From assembly GCA_035644475.1 (NCBI GenBank), contig DASQOL010000018.1:1-64000 (forward strand): a DNA stretch of 64,000 bases, read 5' to 3'. Source of the DNA: FEN-1219 sp035644475 (GTDB taxonomy: Bacteria > Pseudomonadota > Gammaproteobacteria > Steroidobacterales > Rariloculaceae). Shown here piece by piece: positions 43,876 to 51,417 of this stretch (positions are counted from its first letter, which is position 1; each line of letters begins with the position of its first letter). Under the pieces are notes generated by a model. It was not told the origin of the DNA. It did not search any database and worked only from the letters and a program-made list of their open reading frames with translations. The translations under genes and the position numbers were made by a program.

Positions 43876-45363
43876 TCAATTCAGCGCGAGATTCTCCGGC
43901 GCCGCGGGTTGCTTCGCAGCGAGGTTCGGGCCGAAGCGCAGCGCGCCCATGTCCATCGGTTCGTTGTGAGCGGTGGTGTTGTAGTCGAGCTGAAACGTAT
44001 CGCCGCCCGACGACATGTTGAGCGGCTCGTCGTCGCCTGCTCCGATCACCGACGATCCATTCGCCACTTCGAAGTCGCTCCAAGTGACCTGGTCGGCGCT
44101 GCTGATGGATCGCCAACCGGACATCTTCGCGAGCGAGAGGCCCGTGAATCGATTGCCGGAGCTCGTGTAGCCGCCGCCGGGGTTGCCATTGCTGAAGTAG
44201 TTGTTCGTCGCGGTCATGCCGGCCAAGTCCGTGCCGCTCACGTCGCGCGTGCCGGAGGAAAGCGACAGCAGGATGTTGTTGATGAACCTGGAGTTCGGCT
44301 TGGGTACGCTCGCCTGCAGCGTGACCTGCGTTTCGTTGTCCACGAAGGTGTTGTTGAAGACCAGGAGCCCGTCCAACGAGGTGAGCGAATATTCGCCCCA
44401 AATGGCGAAGCCGGAGCTCGTGAATGCCACGAGATTGTCGTACACCCTCGCGCGCTGCGACTGGACCGAGGACAGCAGGGCGGCTACCGACTCGTAGTGG
44501 TAACTCTCGTTGTTGAGCGCGATGCCGGCGCCCACGGTGCGGCTCGTGCGCCAGTACTCGGAATTGGTGGTGCCGACCACGACGTTGCGGCGAATCGTGG
44601 TGTTCGGCGACGCGTCGGCGTAGATGCCCACGGCGCGGGCGCCGTAGACGTAGTTGCCTTCGATCACCGTCCCGTCGGCGCCGCCGTTGGCGTTGATCCC
44701 TTCGCCGTAGACTTCGGTGACGGTGTTGCCTTGGAGGATGGCGCCGGTCGTTGCTTGAACCTCGATGCCCCCACCCCACGGCGCACCTTCCTTGATGCCC
44801 TTTCCGGTGTGCGTGACGCGGTTCTGCTCCGCGCGCGGGCTCGTGGAGCGCAGGAACTGGATTCCGCTGTTATAGGCCCCGTCGACCGAGCAGCCGACGA
44901 CGGCGGAGGACTGAGAGTCGGCGACGTCGATGCCGCGGCCTCGCGAGTTGATGACCTTGATGTTCTCGACGCGGACCCAATTGGCGCGCACACGCAGCAA
45001 CGCGTCGTAGTGGTCGCTCGGCAGCGTGTTACCGCCGTCGATGACCGGCCGGCTCGTGGCGTAACCCCGCGTGGCGACGCCGTTCTTCAGGTAGTACGCG
45101 CCGACCATGGCCAGTTGCGACGACGTGCCGGCCCATTTGACGGTCAGCGTCCCGCTGAAGGTGTCACCCTCGTGAAACAGCACGATGTCGCTCGTGGCTA
45201 AGCTCTGCTTGCTGACCTTGCCGAGCGTCGCCCAGGCCGTGGCATGCGAACGGCCGTCGCCGTTGTCGTTGCCGTCTGCGCGTACGTAGTACGTGGCGGC
45301 CTCCGCCGCGGACGCGACGAGCAGCAACGAAGCGAGAAGGCATGAGAAGAGAACGGACCGCAT
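43876..45363 (-). CDS. secreted right-handed beta-helix protein
   Basis: 495 residues from ATG 45363 with AGGAG 9 bases upstream. Signal peptide to about residue 22 (SLLLVASAAEA-AT). The ATYYVRADGNDNGDGRSHATAWATLGKV opening is typical of parallel beta-helix polysaccharide lyases and epimerases. Residues 130-400 contain many beta-helix turns (NSRGRGIDVADS, GNTVTEVYGEGINANG, GNYVYGARAVGIYAD, NNTFVDNE). Likely binds or cleaves the EPS, or trims it during secretion; no catalytic residues can be named with confidence. Paralogous in layout to the protein at 47161-48864. No sigma-54 site is evident for this gene. Confidence 0.85.
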   Translation of the reverse strand: MRSVLFSCLLASLLLVASAAEAATYYVRADGNDNGDGRSHATAWATLGKVSKQSLATSDIVLFHEGDTFSGTLTVKWAGTSSQLAMVGAYYLKNGVATRGYATSRPVIDGGNTLPSDHYDALLRVRANWVRVENIKVINSRGRGIDVADSQSSAVVGCSVDGAYNSGIQFLRSTSPRAEQNRVTHTGKGIKEGAPWGGGIEVQATTGAILQGNTVTEVYGEGINANGGADGTVIEGNYVYGARAVGIYADASPNTTIRRNVVVGTTNSEYWRTSRTVGAGIALNNESYHYESVAALLSSVQSQRARVYDNLVAFTSSGFAIWGEYSLTSLDGLLVFNNTFVDNETQVTLQASVPKPNSRFINNILLSLSSGTRDVSGTDLAGMTATNNYFSNGNPGGGYTSSGNRFTGLSLAKMSGWRSISSADQVTWSDFEVANGSSVIGAGDDEPLNMSSGGDTFQLDYNTTAHNEPMDMGALRFGPNLAAKQPAAPENLALN

Positions 45364-45572
45364 GGCGCTACACTCCTTGTGTGGATTGCCGAGGAGCCTC
45401 CGCGCTCCGCGCAGACTCCAGCTTCAACACGAGCTTCGAGCGCTGTGTCCCAAAAAGGGAATGCAAATTTCAAGAACGCACGTTGAGCGCGAATCGCGTC
45501 GCCACAAAACAAAGAAGGCGGCAATCCGGCCGTCCGAGCGCCCCCAGCGCCGCGACCCGTGGATGTTTTTTT

Positions 45573-45588
45573 GTGATCCCCCGATCAC
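45573..45588. promoter_or_regulatory. candidate activator-binding palindrome
   Basis: GTGATC-cccc-GATCAC, perfect 6-bp arms, ends 95 bp before the sigma-54 element at 45682. The position is typical of an enhancer site; the activator is unknown. Confidence 0.3.
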
Positions 45589-45681
45589 CCGAGTGCGCTG
45601 ATCCTCCCACCGGCTTGGTGATGCGTCAAAGCGTCTCCCGGGGCAGACAAAATGAGCGTCCGCGCCGCGGACGGCAACTGG

Positions 45682-45697
45682 CGGCATGGGACTTGCA
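45682..45697 (+). promoter_or_regulatory. sigma-54 promoter upstream of the methyltransferase
   Basis: CGGCATGGGACTTGCA, identical to the EPS operon promoter at 13463-13478 (the shared stretch GCGGCATGGGACTTGCA is 17 bases). Predicted +1 near 45708, a leader of about 400 bases. Confidence 0.7.
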
Positions 45698-45960
45698 CTG
45701 GGCGGCTGGAGCCTGACGTTTCAGACGGGCTACCCGAATACCGTTTCGCGAGAACACGTCGAGCACGCGGGCTTCCCCTCGATCTGGATCGGCGGGAGCC
45801 GCGGTGCCGACGTTCTACGCCGCGGGACAACGCGGCGATCGGGAAGCGTCTCATCGTTGGTCTAGTTCTTGCGGCCACTCGGCCCGTTACCACGGAAGCT
45901 ATCGGGATCGCGACGCGGGCGGCGATCGCATCTGCGCATGACGCTGGGACGCGCCGCGAC
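45686..45960 (+). pseudogene. possible remnant of a luciferase-like monooxygenase-family gene
   Basis: From ATG 45686 one frame reads LGGWSLTF and then VEHAGFPSIWIGGSRG before a stop at 45863. The next frame continues LVLAATRPVTTEAIGIATRAAIASAHDAG. Order and spacing resemble the N-terminus of F420-dependent LLM-class oxidoreductases, suggesting a frameshifted, truncated copy. It starts inside the sigma-54 element and the similarity is short, so this could be coincidence. Confidence 0.25.
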
Positions 45961-46013
45961 GGGCACCGGCAACTACCGTTTCGACGAGGCGAAGATCAGA
46001 TGAGCGAGGTGTC

Positions 46014-46040
46014 TGCCGGGGCGCCGATCGCGCCCCGGCA
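46014..46040 (+). promoter_or_regulatory. leader hairpin before the methyltransferase
   Basis: TGCCGGGGCG-ccgatcg-CGCCCCGGCA, perfect 10-bp GC-rich stem without a following T run, 73 bases before the start codon. It may stabilise or control the long leader. Confidence 0.45.
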
Positions 46041-46113
46041 GGCACGCTAGTTGGAACGATTCGTGCACACAGCCGTGGTCGACAGATCCCTGTAAGGCAG
46101 GTGGGAGAAGACC

Positions 46114-47067
46114 ATGCGGATTCGTGCCTTATTGAAAGGCGCCTTGACGTTCGTGCCCGGCGCGCCGGCCCTGTTGCCGAAACCCCCTCCGGGCTCGACC
46201 ACGGCCACGTCCTATTACTACGGAGTCTGGCTCAAGCACCTCGGTTTGCTCGCCGCGAACGGGCTCGACACCTCACCCACCGTGGTCGCCGAGCTCGGGC
46301 CCGGCGACACTCTCGGCGTCGGCCTCGCGGCGCTGCTCTGCGGCGCGGACAAGTACTACGCGCTCGATCTCCTCGCCTACACCCAGCCGAGGAAGAACCT
46401 GGCGGTGCTCGACGAGCTGATCGCGCTGCTGTCGAAGCGCACGCCGCGGCCGGACAAGGGCTTTCCCGAGTTCGCCTACTCGCGCGGCGGCGAGCTCTTT
46501 CCGACCGAAGTGCTCACCGACGAAAGGCTCGCGCGCGCATCGTCGCCGGCACGGCTCGCGCATCTACGCGAGGCGCTCGGGAGCGACACCCCCCGGGCAG
46601 GACCGATAGTGGTCCAGTACCGCGCGCCGTGGGACGACGCCGCCGTGATCGAGCGCGACTCCGTCGATCTGGTCGTCTCGCAATCGGTGCTCGAGCACGT
46701 CGACGATCTCGACACCGCGTATCGCGCGCTGTACCAGTGGCTGCGGCCCGGCGGCGTGATGAGCCACTTGATCGACCTGCGGTCGCACGGCCTCACCAAG
46801 GAATGGAACGGCCACTGGTCGATCTCGGATCCGATGTGGGCGGTGATGCGCGGCAAGCGATCGTTTCTCATCAATCGCGAGCCCTGCTCGGCGCACCTGG
46901 AGCACATTCGGCGGTGCGGTTTCGAGATCCTCTACGTTGCGCAGCGCCGTGGCGCGGCCGGCATCGGCCGCGCGCGCTTGAGCAAACGCTGGCAACCCCT
47001 GTCGGACGACGACTTCTCGTGCAATTCGGTTTTCATCCAGGCACGGAAACCGACGGGACAGGCCTAA
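46114..47067 (+). CDS. SAM-dependent methyltransferase
   Basis: 317 residues from ATG 46114 with GGGAGA 7 bases upstream. Class I methyltransferase fold: motif I VVAELGPGDTLGVGLAALL, acidic motif II around YYALDLLAYT, and the later DLVVSQSVLEHVDDLDTAYRALYQWLRPGG block. No signal peptide; cytoplasmic. Its promoter is identical to that of the EPS operon, so methylation of an EPS sugar or lipid intermediate is a reasonable inference. The two beta-helix genes lie on the opposite strand on each side. Confidence 0.85.
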   Translation: MRIRALLKGALTFVPGAPALLPKPPPGSTTATSYYYGVWLKHLGLLAANGLDTSPTVVAELGPGDTLGVGLAALLCGADKYYALDLLAYTQPRKNLAVLDELIALLSKRTPRPDKGFPEFAYSRGGELFPTEVLTDERLARASSPARLAHLREALGSDTPRAGPIVVQYRAPWDDAAVIERDSVDLVVSQSVLEHVDDLDTAYRALYQWLRPGGVMSHLIDLRSHGLTKEWNGHWSISDPMWAVMRGKRSFLINREPCSAHLEHIRRCGFEILYVAQRRGAAGIGRARLSKRWQPLSDDDFSCNSVFIQARKPTGQA

Positions 47068-47160
47068 CCGGCATTACCTTACCGGAGTGCAAGCCGCGCG
47101 GTCCGTCGTCGCAATGGGAATCGGATCACAAAGATTGGAGTCCCTAGTCCCGCATCCCGG

Positions 47161-48864
47161 CTATTCGAGGGCGCCAGCGCTCGGCCGACCGTTGCGGGTC
47201 TTGCATTCGTAGTCGTATGTCAGCGCCTTCGCCCATTCGGTAGGCGACGGCTGACAAGTCGACCAAGAGAATTCACGCATCGACGGTGGGAACGCCTTGA
47301 GGTCGATCACCGTGCGGTCCTCGGAGTCGCCCGCGTGCTCTGCAACGGACGCCTTCGATGGGGACGACTTGGACGGGCGAAAGTTTGCAGGCGGTGGAAT
47401 CGCGCCGGAATGAACCGCGGAATAGTCGAGCGGAATCCCGGCGGCGCCGATCTTGGCATTCGTGCCCACGCAAGCGTCGTCGGACGGCCGCGTGCCGAAC
47501 ACGTTCGAATCGACGGTGAGCAACGACGCCGGCGCTTCGGGAAGCGCGCAATTGCGGCCGGCTTTAGCCGAGAACACGTTGTCGACGATCTCGATCTTGT
47601 CGATGTTGTTCTTCACGGTGAGATTCGCGCTTGTGACGTAGAGGCCCTTCTCTTGCAGACAGGTATTGCCGTAGACCAGCGCACCCACTTGATAGCCTTT
47701 CGCCGCGGGGTCGTCGCAGTCCCCACTCCCGCAGTTGTACTTCGATTCTCGAAACACCTCGAGATTGATGCACCCGCGGGTATTGGCCATGAGGTTGTTT
47801 CTGAAGACGTTATGAACCGAGCTGCGCATGTCGTGCTTGTAGGGCTCCACGGCAATGGATAGGCCGATGCCGTAAGACTCGTCGACGCCGTTCAGATAGC
47901 CGTTGCCGAGCAACACGTTGTGCTCGACGACGTTGTCGGAAGCGTTGTCGAGGTAGATCAAGGGACGGCGAACATTCGCCAGCGTGTTGCCGCGAATGAT
48001 CGTGTGCGAGGAGCGCAGAACGCCGATCCCCTCGCCCCCGGAATTGCCGAGAGTATTGCCTTCGATCAAGGTGTAGGACGGAGCGGAATCGATCACGACG
48101 ATCGCCGGCGACCACGTTTTGGTGCGGCCGTCGACCTTCTTGACCGACACGGTATCGATGCTGTTGTTGCGCAGGATGTCGCTTTTCACGCGCTGCAAGC
48201 GAATGCCCGCCTCCACGGTCTGAGCTATCGACAGGTTTTGGACGACGAGGTCCGACGTGGTGTTATCGCCGACGTGAACCAATCCTGCCCCGGAAGAGTC
48301 GGCGAGGGCGAGGTCTTGCACGGTTACGTGACTCGTCCTTACTGTGATGAGGCCGTTCCACTGATTGGCGGGCACGGCGTCTTTGTTGTCGGCGTCGACG
48401 CCGACGGGGCACGTCGACGGCGTCGTCGAGCGGCAGGCAGAGCCGTAGGTTCCACGGATCGTCGGCCGCGAGCTGCCCTCGAAGCCCTGTAGGGCCTTGG
48501 ACCCGACGACGTAGTACGAACCGATGATCACGCGGTTAGACGAAGATCCTTCCCACCCCACGGTCAACGCCTGATTGACGCACGTGGTGCCCGCTTTGAT
48601 GAAGACGTCCGAACCGACGGCGTGCACCCCCGACTTCACCTTGCCGAGAGTCTTCCAGGGTTCCTGCGGGGAAGTGCCGCTCCCCGAGTCGTTACCGCGG
48701 TCGCAGTCGACGAAGTAACCCTGCGCGTCGGAGTCCGCGTGGGCCGCGCCCGCGGCGGCCGCCAGCAACAACAACGCCGCGAGCCGCGTTGCGGCGGCTC
48801 GCAGCGGCCGAAAGCCTTGGCCTGCTTCGCCCGCGGGGGCCGCCTCGCTTCCCGTGTGGTCCAC
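47161..48864 (-). CDS. secreted right-handed beta-helix protein
   Basis: 567 residues from GTG 48864, chosen because AGGAGA lies 7 bases upstream and the predicted sigma-54 transcript starts at 48889, after the earlier ATG at 48909. A long N-region precedes a hydrophobic signal (LAALLLLAAAAGAAHA-DS). Opening QGYFVDCDRGNDSGSGTSPQEPWKTLGKV, then beta-helix turns from about 140 to 430 (NLSIAQTVEAGIRLQR, GNTLGNSGGEGIGVLRS, EHNVLLGNGYLNG). Several Cys pairs (YNCGSGDCDD, RNCALPEAP) may form disulfides. Likely an EPS-interacting lyase, epimerase or structural protein, made together with the EPS genes. Confidence 0.85.
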   Translation of the reverse strand: MDHTGSEAAPAGEAGQGFRPLRAAATRLAALLLLAAAAGAAHADSDAQGYFVDCDRGNDSGSGTSPQEPWKTLGKVKSGVHAVGSDVFIKAGTTCVNQALTVGWEGSSSNRVIIGSYYVVGSKALQGFEGSSRPTIRGTYGSACRSTTPSTCPVGVDADNKDAVPANQWNGLITVRTSHVTVQDLALADSSGAGLVHVGDNTTSDLVVQNLSIAQTVEAGIRLQRVKSDILRNNSIDTVSVKKVDGRTKTWSPAIVVIDSAPSYTLIEGNTLGNSGGEGIGVLRSSHTIIRGNTLANVRRPLIYLDNASDNVVEHNVLLGNGYLNGVDESYGIGLSIAVEPYKHDMRSSVHNVFRNNLMANTRGCINLEVFRESKYNCGSGDCDDPAAKGYQVGALVYGNTCLQEKGLYVTSANLTVKNNIDKIEIVDNVFSAKAGRNCALPEAPASLLTVDSNVFGTRPSDDACVGTNAKIGAAGIPLDYSAVHSGAIPPPANFRPSKSSPSKASVAEHAGDSEDRTVIDLKAFPPSMREFSWSTCQPSPTEWAKALTYDYECKTRNGRPSAGALE

Positions 48865-48899
48865 GGCCGTCTCCTCTGCACTGGTGACACAGAGACGGC

Positions 48900-48915
48900 T
48901 GCAAGACATGTGCCA
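48900..48915 (-). promoter_or_regulatory. sigma-54 promoter of the beta-helix gene
   Basis: The minus strand reads TGGCACATGTCTTGCA, one departure from consensus. Predicted +1 near 48889, 25 bases before GTG 48864. Confidence 0.8.
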
Positions 48916-48943
48916 CTTGCGGGCCCGGACGCGCGCGCTATCC

Positions 48944-51397
48944 CTATTCGTAGCGCAACGAGTGCAGGGGCTTCGCGCTCGCCGCGCGCAGTGCGATGCC
49001 CGCCACGGTGAGCCACGCGATCGCGAACGTCACGAGCGCGCCGCCGGCGAAGACCAGCGGGCTCAAGTCGATCCGGTAGGCGAAATCCGCGAGCCAGCGC
49101 CGCATCGCCAGGTACGCGATCGGCCACGCCACCACGTTCGACAGCAGCACGAGCCTGCTGAACTCTGACGTGAGCAACGTCACCACGTCGACCGCCGAGC
49201 CGCCGAGCGTCTTGCGAATGCCGATCTCCTTGGTGCGGCGTTCCGTGGTGAACGACGCGAGGCCGAAGAGTCCGAGGCAGGCGACGAAGATCGCAAGCGC
49301 CGCGAACACGCCGAAGATCTGCATCTGCCGCTCGTCGTTGGCGTACAGCGCGGCGAACTCGTCGTCGAGGAATGTGCGCGCCACCGGCAGGTCGGGCTGT
49401 ATTTGCGACCACGTGGCGTCGATGAACGCGAGCGTCTCGCGCAAGCGTTTGCCCGTCACGCGAATCGACGCGTCGCGGAAATACACGATCGGCAGCCTCC
49501 AGGAGTCCGCCGCGGCGAAATACACGAGCGGCTTCTGCGGCTCGCGCAGCGTCTCGAAATACGTGTTCTTGACGACCCCGACGATCGGCCCGCGCACCGA
49601 TGCCGAAAAGTTTCCGGAGAAGTCCGTCTCGAACCACTTGCCGATCGCCTCGTCCGGCGTGAAACCGAGCTCGCGGGCCGCGAGCTCGTTGAGCACGTAG
49701 GCGCCCGGGGTGTTCGCCACGCCGTTTTGGTTCGGCAGCGTGAAGCCGTCGGTTCCGTAGTCACGCGAGAACGTGCGCCCGGCGAGCAACTCGATGCCGT
49801 ACGTTTCGAAGAAGCCGTAGTCGACCCCGGTGGCCAACATCTGTCGGCCCGCGGGGTCCGAGCCCTCGGCGCGAATCAGGCGAGTGCCCGCGCCGCCCGG
49901 ACGCATGCCGCCCTGGATCACGGCAGTGATCTCGGGGTTCTCGAGCATGCGGTTGCGCGCAGCCTCGAAGCCCGGGCCTAACCCCACGGTCGGCGAGCCC
50001 GAGAGATGCACTACCTGCGCCGTGTCGAAGCCACGGTCCACGTCGCGCGCGAACCGCGTTTGCAGGTAGATCGTGACGGTCGCAATCAGCAGAACGATGG
50101 ACACCGCGAACTGGACGACCACGAGCGTGCCGCGCAGGCGCTGGCCGCCACGTCCGCGCGTCGCATCGCCTTTCAGCACCTTCACGGGCTCGAAGGCCGA
50201 CAGATAGAACGCCGGGTAGCTGCCGGCGAGCAAACCAACGGCGAGCGCCAGCACGGCCAGCGTCGCGAGCGTACCCACATTGCCGTAGTCGAGCTCGATC
50301 GCCGTCCCGGCGAACGTGTTGAAGGGCGGCAGCAGCACCTCCACGAGCGCCACTGCGACGAGCGTCGCGAGCAACGCGTACAACACTGCTTCGCCCAAGA
50401 ACTGCGCGACGAGCTGGCCGCGCACCGCGCCGATGACCTTGCGCACACCGATCTCGCGTGCGCGCTGCGCCGCGCGAGCAGTCGAGAGGTTCATGAAGTT
50501 CACGCAGGCGATCAGCAAGATGCTGAGCGCGATCGCCGCGAACGCCGTGACGGTGGTCAAGCTACCCGGCGGCGTGAGCTCCTGCACGCGGCCGTGCAGG
50601 TGGATGTCGGCGAGCTTGGTCGCGATCATCGTCGCGGCAGAGTCACCCGGCCGGCGGTGGCTCGCCACGAATTGCGGGAACCTGCGCTCGAGCGACTCGA
50701 TGCGCGCGCCGGGCTTCAGCCTCACATAGGTGTGGTAGAACCAGAAGCTCCAATTGCCGTCGTAGTTCCAGCCGAGGACCTTGTCGCCGACGTCGAACGA
50801 CGCGATCACCGTTGCGCTCAGATGGGTGTCGCGCGGTAGGTCGCGGATCACGCCGGTCACGGTGAGCGGCCATTGTCCTTCGAGGACCAACGTTTGGCCT
50901 ACCGGGTTCTCCGCGCCGAAGTATTTCGCCGCCGCGCCTTGCGTCAATACGACCGTGGACGGCTCGGTGAGCGCCCGTTTCGGGTCGCCCGCCACCCAGT
51001 CCAGCGCGAATATGTCGAAGAAGCTCGCGTCCGCCCAGCGAAAACCATCCTCGTAGAAGGTATCGGCGCCGTGTCGCAGCCGCACGCTCTGCCGCGCGAT
51101 CCGCGCCACCTGATCCACGTCGGCGGCGAAGTCGAGCTCGAGCTGCGGACCGGCCGGATAGAAGTTCGGAGCGGCGTGCATGGCCGCGCCGCCGTTGCCG
51201 GTGGGAACCTCGGCGGAGATCCGATAGATCCTGTCCGCGCCGGGGAAATGCTCGTCGAACGACAGCTCGTAGTGCACGTACAACAGGATCAGGATCGCGC
51301 ACGCGAGGCCGACCGCGAGGCCCGCGATGTTGAGCGTGGAGTAGAGCTTCTGGGTGACGAGCCGGCGAAAGCCGACCGCGAGATAGCTGCCGATCAT
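48944..51397 (-). CDS. FtsX/MacB-type ABC permease (array member 4)
   Basis: 817 residues from ATG 51397 (GGGAG 9 bases upstream); ATG 51421 overlaps the preceding stop as ATGA and is possible. N-terminal helix after YSTLNIAGLAVGLACAILILLYVHYELSFDEHF, first periplasmic domain, helices around 285-460, second periplasmic domain and three C-terminal helices. The RRTKEIGIRKTLGG coupling motif is followed by the shared C-terminal ending SLRYE. Last gene of the ABC operon, immediately upstream of a beta-helix gene with its own promoter. Confidence 0.9.
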   Translation of the reverse strand: MIGSYLAVGFRRLVTQKLYSTLNIAGLAVGLACAILILLYVHYELSFDEHFPGADRIYRISAEVPTGNGGAAMHAAPNFYPAGPQLELDFAADVDQVARIARQSVRLRHGADTFYEDGFRWADASFFDIFALDWVAGDPKRALTEPSTVVLTQGAAAKYFGAENPVGQTLVLEGQWPLTVTGVIRDLPRDTHLSATVIASFDVGDKVLGWNYDGNWSFWFYHTYVRLKPGARIESLERRFPQFVASHRRPGDSAATMIATKLADIHLHGRVQELTPPGSLTTVTAFAAIALSILLIACVNFMNLSTARAAQRAREIGVRKVIGAVRGQLVAQFLGEAVLYALLATLVAVALVEVLLPPFNTFAGTAIELDYGNVGTLATLAVLALAVGLLAGSYPAFYLSAFEPVKVLKGDATRGRGGQRLRGTLVVVQFAVSIVLLIATVTIYLQTRFARDVDRGFDTAQVVHLSGSPTVGLGPGFEAARNRMLENPEITAVIQGGMRPGGAGTRLIRAEGSDPAGRQMLATGVDYGFFETYGIELLAGRTFSRDYGTDGFTLPNQNGVANTPGAYVLNELAARELGFTPDEAIGKWFETDFSGNFSASVRGPIVGVVKNTYFETLREPQKPLVYFAAADSWRLPIVYFRDASIRVTGKRLRETLAFIDATWSQIQPDLPVARTFLDDEFAALYANDERQMQIFGVFAALAIFVACLGLFGLASFTTERRTKEIGIRKTLGGSAVDVVTLLTSEFSRLVLLSNVVAWPIAYLAMRRWLADFAYRIDLSPLVFAGGALVTFAIAWLTVAGIALRAASAKPLHSLRYE

Positions 51398-51417
51398 TGG
51401 TTCGAGCTCCCTGTAAG

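Larger units (their letters stand above)
45364..46113. other. 750-bp intergenic region with sigma-54 promoter and long leader
   Basis: Contains a TCCC-aaaaa-GGGA repeat (45448-45461), the palindrome GTGATC-cccc-GATCAC (45573-45588, about 95 bp before the promoter), the sigma-54 site at 45682-45697, a possible decayed oxidoreductase reading (45686-45960) and a strong leader hairpin (46014-46040). No intact gene. Confidence 0.55.

Noticed and set aside
45447..45480. Possible minus-strand sigma-54 site (TGCAAATTTCAAGAAC) for the beta-helix gene at 43876
   Set aside because: The -24 GG is absent, so no RpoN binding is expected.
48865..48909. ATG 48909 as start of the beta-helix protein
   Set aside because: It lies within and upstream of the sigma-54 promoter; GTG 48864 has a strong ribosome site.
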